This document shows, one piece after another, positions 1 through 5,502 of a stretch of 5,594 nucleotides of DNA (positions are counted from its first letter, which is position 1; each line of letters starts with the position of its first letter). The stretch spans positions 1 through 5,594 of the forward strand of contig JALTEO010000382.1 of NCBI GenBank assembly GCA_027073875.1, given 5' to 3'. The notes under the pieces were generated by a model, which did not search any database, was not told where the DNA came from, and saw only the letters and a program-made list of their open reading frames with translations. The DNA comes from Bacteroidales bacterium. GTDB taxonomy: Bacteria; Bacteroidota; Bacteroidia; Bacteroidales; JALTDM01. The position numbers and the translations under genes were made by a program.

Positions 1-137
1 ATGTTATACCATTTACTAATATAAATTACTCCAAAAAAGATTTGGTATAATGCCGATGCCACATAAAAATAGTACAATTTATTGGGTGTAATCGGTATTA
101 CCTTTGAGTGGCTTTGTGAAACAAAAAAAAGTATCAC
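1..137 (-). CDS. 5' part of an unidentified, probably membrane-associated protein (runs off the window)
   Basis: Downstream of the kinase on the same strand, one frame stays open from before the kinase stop to the window edge. It reads roughly VILFFVSQSHSKVIP from a GTG at 137-135 and continues KLYYFYVASALYQIFFGVIYISKWYN. About 45 codons without a stop in such AT-rich DNA suggest coding. The composition, a hydrophobic start followed by an aromatic and hydrophobic stretch, suggests an exported or membrane protein. No ATG is available; GTG 10 bases after the kinase stop is the best start, and TTG at 77-75 is an alternative. I do not recognise the family. Its position would make it the third gene of the rlmH-kinase operon. 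It could instead be a chance open frame or the remnant of a gene that lost its start. The two T8 runs near the start are also possible sites of slippage. Confidence 0.42.
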   Translation of the reverse strand, partial: MILFFVSQSHSKVIPITPNKLYYFYVASALYQIFFGVIYISKWYN

Positions 138-140
138 AAA
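113..140. repeat. 7-bp inverted repeat just after the kinase stop
   Basis: TTTGTGA (113-119) and TCACAAA (134-140) are perfect inverted copies separated by 14 A-rich bases. The structure begins 8 bases past the kinase stop. On the minus strand the T run lies before and inside the hairpin rather than after it, so it is a poor intrinsic terminator for the kinase. It overlaps the GTG proposed for the downstream frame, so it could affect translation of that frame, or be chance. Confidence 0.35.
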
Positions 141-147
141 AAAAACC

Positions 148-3100
148 TTAACTAACCGGAAATCTTAAATAGAACCGTGTTCCCTTTCCTTGCTCCGAGT
201 CAAAGCTAATTTCCCCGCCTACATTATCCATAATAGTCTTAACAATAGACAGTCCGATGCCCATACCACTGGTTTTCGTCGTAAAATTAGGCGTAAAAAT
301 CTTGGATTGATTTTCTGCCGGAATGCCAATGCCATTATCCGAGACCTCAACGAGAAACCAATCATTTTTTATTTTTGCAACAACGGATATTTTGCCGTTC
401 AGGGAGGGCGGAATTGACTGTACAGCATTTTTTATCAGGTTATTAAACACAATGGTAAACTGTTCCTTATCCATCTCAATTTGAATGTTTTCTGTTGTCT
501 TATCCATCGTAAAAGTTAACTCATAATTAGGATTATCCTTAAACAGTTGAATTACTTTCTTCAGTTTTTCTGCCGGCTTAAACAACTCTCTTTTTGCTTG
601 CGGCATTTTGGCAAAATGTGAGAATTCATTGGCAATTACAGTTAGGTTATCAATTTGCTCAATCAGATTTTCGGTGGTGTGATTAATAAAATCATCCAGA
701 TTCTCCGTGTGGCTTTTCCAAGTCTTTTGCAGGTGTTGCACACTCAGTTTCATCGGTGTCAGCGGATTTTTTATTTCGTGAGCTACTTGTTTTGCCATAT
801 CCCGCCAAGCAGATTCCCGCTCCGACTGTGCTAATATTTCGGCATTTTTCTCCAACTCGTCAACCATACGATTATATTCTGTAATCAAATCGCCGATTTC
901 GTCCCGGCGGCTATAGCTGATTGGTTTATTTTTACCGCCAAACTGCAGTTGCTGAATGTGTTCCCTGATAACAGCCAATGGTTTGGTCAATTGCTCAGCG
1001 ATAACGACTACCGCAAGAAATGAGATAAGTATTAGGAAAATAAATACATTAATAATGGTAATTACAATTTGTGACAACTGCTGCGTAATTTCCGATTGCC
1101 GCGTAAAATACGGTAGATTCAGATAGGCAATCAATTGATTCCGGTCGTTAAAAAACGGGATATATGCCGAGAGGAATTGCAGTTTGCCGATTTTTTCGGT
1201 ATGCACGAATTTTGAAACCTTTTCTATCTTCAATGCTTGCAAGGCGGCAACATCCATCATTTCGCCCTCAATGTCTTTATTAAAAATCTGTGGACGGGAA
1301 GTCCCAACTAATTTACCTTCGGGCGAAAATAAGTGAATATCGGTCAAAAATACGGTTGAAAATTTAGTAAGCAACGGATTTAGATAGTTTTCGTCGGAAA
1401 CGGTAAGTTTCGGAAACGAAGCAATTTTGTGGGTTAGCTCTACACGGACAGATTCAATCCGTTCACTCATCTCTTCCTGAAATTTCTCTTGCAATTGGTA
1501 ATAAATAAAAAAAGCAGTCAGCGTTCCTACAATTACAAAAAAGATAAATAGCGTTCCCAAAATTGTTAATTGAATGCGTCGTTTGAAATTGAGCGATTTA
1601 AACCATTCATTAAAATCTTTCTTGCCGGAAATTGTAATCAAAATACCCATAACCACACCAAACAAGAATAGATAGGAAAACTCTATCACAAATTCCCAAA
1701 ATGAATTTCTCGGACTGGTGAGCACAATCACCGTTTGACTGTCTTTTTGGTAAATAAGATGTTTAAATTTACCGGTCTTTAAAAAAGCAAATTGGTTTTT
1801 GCCTAATGCCTTTAAGTAGTTTTTAACTATAATAGGGTATGCAAAGTCGCCTAATTGGGCAATCAGTCTTCCGTTTTTATATTTTGCATAAAAGAATTTT
1901 GAACGGGATTCCAACGGTTTATTCTTCCCGTTAATCAACAACTTGGGATATCCTAACTTTACAGAAATGAGTTTTGAATCTATTTCTAAGAACAAGCGAA
2001 TTAATTTCCCGTTACGGTAAAACGGTAGAATTCCCAGATAACTGTTTCTTCCGTTATTATTGTCCAAAAAATAAAAATTGGTGTCGGAGAGCTGTATAGT
2101 GTTAGTTCTTTTTAGCTCGTCAAAGAATGAAAAACAATTCACTACCTCGCTGTTTTCCAAGATATTGAGACTGTCGTAGGCATCACAGATTGTAACCTGA
2201 AAATCAAAATTATTCCAAAATCCCTGAAAATATTTTTTAGTCAAATATTCATCACACTTTTCTAATGACATCTTAGGATTAAATAACAAATCGGAGACTA
2301 AGGAGTCGGAACGAATATCTTTTCCCAGTTCAGGCAAAAGCGACTCGGCAATAAAATCGCGATCATTTGCCAATTTTACTACCAATAACCGTTTAGTGGC
2401 ATCATCTTTTTTCTCGGAAAAGAAGAAAAATAAAGTTGACAGCGATAAAGCAATTAATCCAATGCTCAATATCAAAAAAGAAAATGTCGGTTTTTTGTTT
2501 CTCAGAAAATAAAGCGTCCATAGAAATAAAACAAAACCAATGCCGATGACCATTCCTGTAATCCAACAGTGGCTGCATCGTAGTATTTGATATATGAACA
2601 ATCCGGAACCACCAAAGAATCCACTTAAAAAATATATTATTTTGTTTACCGATGTCAGGTTGCCCAACAAGAATCTTGATAAATGATAAAAGGCAATTAG
2701 TAAAATTAATATTGCCAACAAAGCAAAGAATTGATTGGCGTTAACTGCTGTTAATGAGAAAAATAAAAAGTTCAGATTAGAATCGAATATCAAACTTTTG
2801 AGGAACATAAATACCAGCTCAAAAGCGATGGCTAACAATAAGATGTTTGCAGGCAAAACAAATTTCGGGAATGAGAATTTTTCGGGCAGAAACCGTTTCA
2901 ACAACAAAAAGGAAAATAAAATTAGAATGACATTAATGAGTGTGTCGCCCAAAGAAAACATCCACGAATTGAACGAATAGGTAAACGGCTGAAACAAAGC
3001 CAAACGATACAATCCTTCAGGAAATCCGTTTCCGAGCGACAGTAATCTGAGAAGCCAGATGCCTCCTAAAATCGCTAATATCAGTAATTTGTTTTTGAAT

Positions 3101-3771
3101 CGTAAAATGGCTGTCAGCAACAGGAAAAATCCGATAAGGAAGAGAAAGAAAAACAAGTTTTCCAAGGCAGTCTTTTCGGTAAAGTTTTTGTTTTTTACCA
3201 GTGAGAAAACAGGTTGTCCCGAAAGATTACTAATTGACTTCCCTGAGGTTCCCGTTGTTAAATCAATGGTTACATTTTCGGGAATACCTAAATTGTTTTG
3301 CCCATATAAATATTTGTTGTGAACATAATAATCGCGGCGGATAACCAGTATTCCCAGTAAATAACTGTGCTTCGTTTTTTTCTTGAATATCTGGAGAATA
3401 TTATGGTCATATTCAATAACCGCCCCGTCAGGTATCTTAAGCAAGTCGGGCGAAATATTTAACGCATTCGATGACCAGTTTCGTAATCGATTTTCTTGAA
3501 ACCGGTAAAAAAATGACTGTCCCTGTTGCTTATTTAGTTGGTCAAAATAATGAATATATGTTTCTTCATTCGTAGAATCATTATCCAACAATGCTATATC
3601 AGACATAGTCTTTATCATTGTCTTTTGAGCATTGGTAAAGTTCTTCTTTATTTTAGCAACCGGTATATTTTCTGTAGGATGCAACGAAAAATGTCCACCT
3701 GCTACGGCAATTATTATTATTGCTGCCGAAAGCCAAAAGAGACGCACGCTATTTTTTGATAACCCGCTCAT
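148..3771 (-). CDS. NtrY-like polytopic sensor histidine kinase
   Basis: Membrane-bound sensor kinase that autophosphorylates on histidine and would pass phosphate to a response regulator not present here. Layout by residue: transmembrane segment about 10-27; extracytoplasmic stretch to about 200; a block of roughly eight hydrophobic segments at 203-452; a second soluble region 453-694; transmembrane 695-715 and 735-757; a third, probably periplasmic sensor region 758-901; transmembrane 902-924. A HAMP linker follows (TKP at 929-931, DEIGDL further on), then the dimerisation/phosphoacceptor domain with HEIKNPLTPMK (His998). The GHKL ATPase has an N box around Asn1115 (NNLIKNAVQS), a G1 box at Asp1145 (DNGIGIP) and a G2 box from Gly1169 (GMGIGL). 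All catalytic motifs are intact, so it should be active. The H-box context matches NtrY-type kinases, but at 1207 residues it is far longer than classical NtrY (about 750). Long multi-membrane versions occur in Bacteroidota. The ATG lies one base after the rlmH stop (TAA-A-ATG), indicating cotranscription and coupled translation. The ligand is unknown. Confidence 0.93.
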   Translation of the reverse strand: MSGLSKNSVRLFWLSAAIIIIAVAGGHFSLHPTENIPVAKIKKNFTNAQKTMIKTMSDIALLDNDSTNEETYIHYFDQLNKQQGQSFFYRFQENRLRNWSSNALNISPDLLKIPDGAVIEYDHNILQIFKKKTKHSYLLGILVIRRDYYVHNKYLYGQNNLGIPENVTIDLTTGTSGKSISNLSGQPVFSLVKNKNFTEKTALENLFFFLFLIGFFLLLTAILRFKNKLLILAILGGIWLLRLLSLGNGFPEGLYRLALFQPFTYSFNSWMFSLGDTLINVILILFSFLLLKRFLPEKFSFPKFVLPANILLLAIAFELVFMFLKSLIFDSNLNFLFFSLTAVNANQFFALLAILILLIAFYHLSRFLLGNLTSVNKIIYFLSGFFGGSGLFIYQILRCSHCWITGMVIGIGFVLFLWTLYFLRNKKPTFSFLILSIGLIALSLSTLFFFFSEKKDDATKRLLVVKLANDRDFIAESLLPELGKDIRSDSLVSDLLFNPKMSLEKCDEYLTKKYFQGFWNNFDFQVTICDAYDSLNILENSEVVNCFSFFDELKRTNTIQLSDTNFYFLDNNNGRNSYLGILPFYRNGKLIRLFLEIDSKLISVKLGYPKLLINGKNKPLESRSKFFYAKYKNGRLIAQLGDFAYPIIVKNYLKALGKNQFAFLKTGKFKHLIYQKDSQTVIVLTSPRNSFWEFVIEFSYLFLFGVVMGILITISGKKDFNEWFKSLNFKRRIQLTILGTLFIFFVIVGTLTAFFIYYQLQEKFQEEMSERIESVRVELTHKIASFPKLTVSDENYLNPLLTKFSTVFLTDIHLFSPEGKLVGTSRPQIFNKDIEGEMMDVAALQALKIEKVSKFVHTEKIGKLQFLSAYIPFFNDRNQLIAYLNLPYFTRQSEITQQLSQIVITIINVFIFLILISFLAVVVIAEQLTKPLAVIREHIQQLQFGGKNKPISYSRRDEIGDLITEYNRMVDELEKNAEILAQSERESAWRDMAKQVAHEIKNPLTPMKLSVQHLQKTWKSHTENLDDFINHTTENLIEQIDNLTVIANEFSHFAKMPQAKRELFKPAEKLKKVIQLFKDNPNYELTFTMDKTTENIQIEMDKEQFTIVFNNLIKNAVQSIPPSLNGKISVVAKIKNDWFLVEVSDNGIGIPAENQSKIFTPNFTTKTSGMGIGLSIVKTIMDNVGGEISFDSEQGKGTRFYLRFPVS

Positions 3772-3772
3772 T

Positions 3773-4237
3773 TTAATGATGATATGACTCTTTATTGATG
3801 ATGGTATAAGCCCTGTAAAGCTGTTCTACAAAAAACAACCGCACCATCTGATGCGAGAAAGTCATTTCTGATAAAGCCATTTCCATATTTGCCCGCTGAA
3901 AAATTTCCGGAGATACACCAAATGCTCCTCCGATAACAAAAATAACTCTTTTCCGGGATTGTAATTGTAATTTCTCCAAATATTGGGCAAAAGCAACTGA
4001 CGACAGATTTTTTCCGCGTTCATCTAAAAGTATCACAAAATCTTCCGGTTTAATCTTTTTTAGAATTTCGGTACTTTCCCGTTGTTTCTGCTGTTCCGGC
4101 TTTTTGATGTTTTTACTTGCGGGAATTAACTCAATGCTAAAAGGCACATAGTGTCCTAACCGTTTTACGAATTCATCAAACTCCGATTTGATGTTCGGCG
4201 ATGTTGTTTTCCCTACAAGCAATAAAACAATTTGCAC
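3773..4237 (-). CDS. rlmH: 23S rRNA (pseudouridine1915-N3)-methyltransferase RlmH
   Basis: Cytoplasmic SPOUT-class methyltransferase. The family uses S-adenosylmethionine to methylate N3 of pseudouridine 1915 in helix 69 of 23S rRNA on assembled 70S ribosomes. From the GTG start the product is 154 residues, the normal family length (E. coli 155). Visible signatures are VQIVLLLVGKT at the start (usual form MKI..L.VGK), LLDERGK at 70-76, the glycine-rich SAM-binding knot IGGAFGVSPE from 102, SHQMVRLFFVEQLYRA from 128, and the C-terminal YHH at 152-154. The frame extends upstream to a TTG at 4285, adding 16 residues. I reject that start because the family begins at the GTG and because a -7 promoter element lies inside the extension. 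The leader before GTG is A-rich with no Shine-Dalgarno, normal for Bacteroidota. It is the first gene of the operon with the kinase; no functional link between the two is known to me. Confidence 0.95.
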   Translation of the reverse strand: MQIVLLLVGKTTSPNIKSEFDEFVKRLGHYVPFSIELIPASKNIKKPEQQKQRESTEILKKIKPEDFVILLDERGKNLSSVAFAQYLEKLQLQSRKRVIFVIGGAFGVSPEIFQRANMEMALSEMTFSHQMVRLFFVEQLYRAYTIINKESYHH

Positions 4238-4251
4238 AATTATTTTTTTAA

Positions 4252-4259
4252 CAAAAGTA
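4252..4259 (-). promoter_or_regulatory. -7 promoter element of the rlmH-kinase operon
   Basis: On the minus strand this reads TACTTTTG, a perfect match to the Bacteroidota sigma-ABfr -7 consensus TAnnTTTG. It ends 14 bases before the rlmH GTG, so transcription would start in the A run just upstream, giving a very short leader. A TTG at 4285-4283 lies 23 bases further upstream, at the loose end of the accepted spacing for the -33 element. The -33 assignment is weaker than the -7. Confidence 0.7.
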
Positions 4260-4291
4260 ATGAAAATTCTGATGTGAACTTCCAAGAGACT

Positions 4292-4315
4292 CTTCCAAAG
4301 GAATTTTTTGGGAAG
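4292..4315. repeat. Imperfect inverted repeat upstream of the rlmH promoter
   Basis: CTTCC (4292-4296) pairs with GGAAG (4311-4315), and AAA/TTT extends the stem inward after one bulged G. The structure lies just upstream of the possible -33 position of the rlmH promoter. It could be an operator or chance; no function can be assigned. Confidence 0.3.
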
Positions 4316-4357
4316 TCAGGAACTCTATGCACTCTAAATATTTCAGGTATTTTGTAT

Positions 4358-4491
4358 ATGTTTCACACCTACGGTGTTTGGTTTTATGTTTTATTGTGTT
4401 GTTACAAAGGTTTCGTCCCTAACGGGACAATGCACAATTAATAGTTTTATATATCTTAGTTTGTATTCGTAGTGCATAATCCGTAATTAAT
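4358..4491 (+). repeat. Composite hairpin-pair repeat, copy A (no gene attached, partly degraded)
   Basis: First of three copies. Hairpin 1 is ACACC-TAC-GGTGT at 4365-4377. After 37 bases comes hairpin 2, GTCCC-TAAC-GGGAC at 4415-4428, with one extra loop base relative to the other copies. The following spacer has lost one of two ACAATTAATTTA units. A short remnant of the heptamer array remains at 4464-4491. From hairpin 1 through the spacer it is much closer to copy C than to adjacent copy B. No gene follows before copy B begins at about 4515. Confidence 0.85.
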
Positions 4492-4514
4492 AAGCATTCT
4501 AGGCACTTTATATG

Positions 4515-4703
4515 TGTTCCACACCTACGGTGTTCAGTTCCCTGTTTTATTGTATTGTTACAAAGGTCTCGTCCCTACGGGACAATTAATTTACAATGCA
4601 CAATTAATTTATAAGCTGGTTCATATAGTGCTTAACAGACTGCAGACTGTGAACTGCCTACTGCACATAATTCGTAATTCATAATTGATAATTCGTAATT
4701 ATA
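4515..4703 (+). repeat. Composite hairpin-pair repeat, copy B (upstream of first NTF2-like gene)
   Basis: Hairpin 1 is ACACC-TAC-GGTGT (4521-4533). Hairpin 2 is GTCCC-TAC-GGGAC (4571-4583), 37 bases later. Then ACAATTAATTTA occurs twice (4582-4593 and 4600-4611, 18-base period), followed by the heptamer array from 4634. The stretch after hairpin 1 (4533-4542) differs from copies A and C at six positions, while everything downstream is nearly identical to copy C. The element runs straight into the promoter of the downstream gene. Confidence 0.88.
4634..4703 (+). repeat. Heptamer array, ten imperfect 7-base units (copy B)
   Basis: Read in steps of seven from 4634: AACAGAC, TGCAGAC, TGTGAAC, TGCCTAC, TGCACAT, AATTCGT, AATTCAT, AATTGAT, AATTCGT, AATTATA. 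The register never breaks, although the unit changes from a TGnnnAC type to an AATTnnT type halfway. This resembles the short tandemly repeated repetitive (STRR) heptanucleotides known from cyanobacteria and some other bacteria. It ends seven bases before the -7 element and contains the putative -33 region. Confidence 0.8.
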
Positions 4704-4709
4704 AAATTG

Positions 4710-4717
4710 TATTTTTG
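4710..4717 (+). promoter_or_regulatory. -7 promoter element of the first NTF2-like gene
   Basis: TATTTTTG matches the Bacteroidota TAnnTTTG consensus and ends 13 bases before the ATG. A TTG at 4685-4687, inside the heptamer array, lies 22 bases upstream and could serve as the -33 element. The leader would be very short and A-rich with no Shine-Dalgarno. Confidence 0.68.
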
Positions 4718-4730
4718 AATTTCAAAAAAG

Positions 4731-5189
4731 ATGAAAGCACAAGACATAACATTTTTTATTAACGAATGGGGAAAGGGTATTGTTAGCATTGGGAAGTTTA
4801 ATGAATCTCCGGTAAAACAAAAAGAAGTTACAGAAAAATTTGTTCATAAGTTTTATGGCTATGACGATTCTGAAGTGCTGTTTAAGCCGACAAGAGCACA
4901 TAAAATTCAATTCCGGCAGACATTTGACGGAGCTGTTTCTTATTTCATAGGGAATAATCCCGATTTTCCTGAAGATCACGGATTTGCAAAAGAACCGTGG
5001 AATGCTGTTCGTTTTGAATTTGAAAATGTCAAGGTAATTAATGGTGTGGGAATAGCAATGGGAAACTATTTTTTCAAGAACAAGGAAAATGTGGAAGTCA
5101 AAGCCGAATTCTCGTTTGTTGTTGAGGAAACAAAAGACAAGGAATTAAAAATCGTTCTACATCATTCGTCGTTACCTTATGGACAATAA
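4731..5189 (+). CDS. Small NTF2-like (SnoaL / CaMKII-association-domain-like) protein, first tandem copy
   Basis: 152 residues, with no signal peptide, membrane segment or lipobox, so probably cytoplasmic. Recognisable stretches are WGKGIVSIGK (13-22), KFVHKFYGYDD (37 onward), VLFKPTRA (49-56), QFRQTFDGAVSYFIG (60-74), FPEDHGFA (79-86), AMGNYFF (109-115) and the C-terminal LHHSSLPY with His144-His145. This arrangement, an N-terminal helical part followed by strands ending in an HHSS-P motif, is typical of NTF2-fold proteins of the SnoaL/CaMKII-association type, which form a conical pocket and often dimerise. No ligand or reaction can be assigned. From memory, relatives are sometimes labelled phosphoribosyl-AMP cyclohydrolase; I see no HisI metal-binding motifs and would not use that name. 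The ATG is fixed by the promoter and by conservation in the second copy. It is transcribed divergently from rlmH. Confidence 0.82.
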   Translation: MKAQDITFFINEWGKGIVSIGKFNESPVKQKEVTEKFVHKFYGYDDSEVLFKPTRAHKIQFRQTFDGAVSYFIGNNPDFPEDHGFAKEPWNAVRFEFENVKVINGVGIAMGNYFFKNKENVEVKAEFSFVVEETKDKELKIVLHHSSLPYGQ

Positions 5190-5221
5190 TCTGTACTCAT
5201 AGCCGATTTGCTATATTCTGG

Positions 5222-5247
5222 TAAAAGTTTAAAATTTTTAACTTTTA
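5222..5247. repeat. AT-only inverted repeat downstream of the NTF2-like gene
   Basis: TAAAAGTT (5222-5229) pairs with AACTTTTA (5240-5247). The stem can extend inward through AAAA/TTTT with one mismatch, nearly closing the loop. It lies 33 bases after the stop codon. The stem is too AT-rich to be a strong terminator alone, but it may act with the hairpin that follows. Confidence 0.35.
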
Positions 5248-5255
5248 ACCTTTTT

Positions 5256-5278
5256 ATACTGCTCCCGGTATTTTTTTT
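5256..5278 (+). terminator. Probable intrinsic terminator of the first NTF2-like gene
   Basis: ATACTG (5256-5261) pairs with CGGTAT (5266-5271), including one G-T pair, around the four-base loop CTCC. Seven further Ts follow the stem. It sits about 66 bases after the stop codon and just before repeat copy C. The stem is short, so strength is uncertain. Confidence 0.45.
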
Positions 5279-5286
5279 AACAAAAA

Positions 5287-5475
5287 TGTTTCGCACCTAC
5301 GGTGCTTGGTTTTATGTTTTATTGTGTTGTTACAAAGGTCTCGTCCCTATGGGACAATTAATTTACAATGCACAATTAATTTATAAGCTGGTTTATATAG
5401 TGCTTAGCAGACTGCAGACTGTGAACTGCCTACTGCACATAATTCGTAATTCGTAATTGATAATTCGTAATTATA
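5287..5475 (+). repeat. Composite hairpin-pair repeat, copy C (upstream of second NTF2-like gene)
   Basis: Hairpin 1 is GCACC-TAC-GGTGC (5293-5305); the outer pair is G-C instead of the A-T seen in copies A and B. Hairpin 2 is GTCCC-TAT-GGGAC (5343-5355), again 37 bases later, with a substitution only in the loop. Both ACAATTAATTTA units are present, and the ten-heptamer array occupies 5406-5475. It aligns with copy B without any insertion or deletion at an offset of 772 bases. Confidence 0.88.
5406..5475 (+). repeat. Heptamer array, ten imperfect 7-base units (copy C)
   Basis: Same ten units and register as the array at 4634-4703. Two substitutions separate the two arrays: the first unit reads AGCAGAC and the seventh reads AATTCGT. 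Length is identical, so no unit has been gained or lost since duplication. Confidence 0.8.
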
Positions 5476-5481
5476 AAATTG

Positions 5482-5489
5482 TATCTTTG
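5482..5489 (+). promoter_or_regulatory. -7 promoter element of the second NTF2-like gene
   Basis: TATCTTTG fits TAnnTTTG and ends 13 bases before the ATG. The one difference from the first copy's element (C for T) falls at one of the two unconstrained positions, as expected if the motif is functional in both copies. Confidence 0.7.
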
Positions 5490-5502
5490 AATTTAAAAAA
5501 AG

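Noticed and set aside
190..417. Short plus-strand frames inside the kinase gene (190-417, 2735-2980, 3059-3322, 3538-3759)
   Set aside because: All are antisense shadows of a kinase with intact domains; none resembles a protein family.
4365..4428. Hairpins as intrinsic terminators
   Set aside because: The stems are five base pairs long and not followed by a T run on either strand at the right distance.
4232..4441. Plus-strand open frame of 69 codons containing HTYGVWFYVLLCCYKG
   Set aside because: It is a translation of the rlmH promoter region and repeat copy A. The same peptide appears at copy C only because the DNA repeat does; there is no promoter or family match.
4731..5189. Phosphoribosyl-AMP cyclohydrolase (HisI) annotation
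   Set aside because: No HisI-type cysteine or metal-binding motifs are present; the length and the HHSSLPY ending fit an NTF2-like fold instead.
5199..5214. ATAGC...GCTAT inverted repeat just after the NTF2-like stop
   Set aside because: Only five pairs with no T tract; expected by chance in AT-rich DNA.
5208..5456. Plus-strand open frame of 82 codons containing RTYGAWFYVLLCCYKG
   Set aside because: Spurious translation through the terminator and repeat copy C. Similarity to the frame at 4232 reflects the hairpin-pair repeat, not a protein family.
4358..5475. CRISPR array interpretation of the repeats
   Set aside because: There are only three copies, at irregular distances (156 and 772 bases) with a gene between two of them. 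The 37-base inter-hairpin segment is shared rather than unique, and there are no cas genes.
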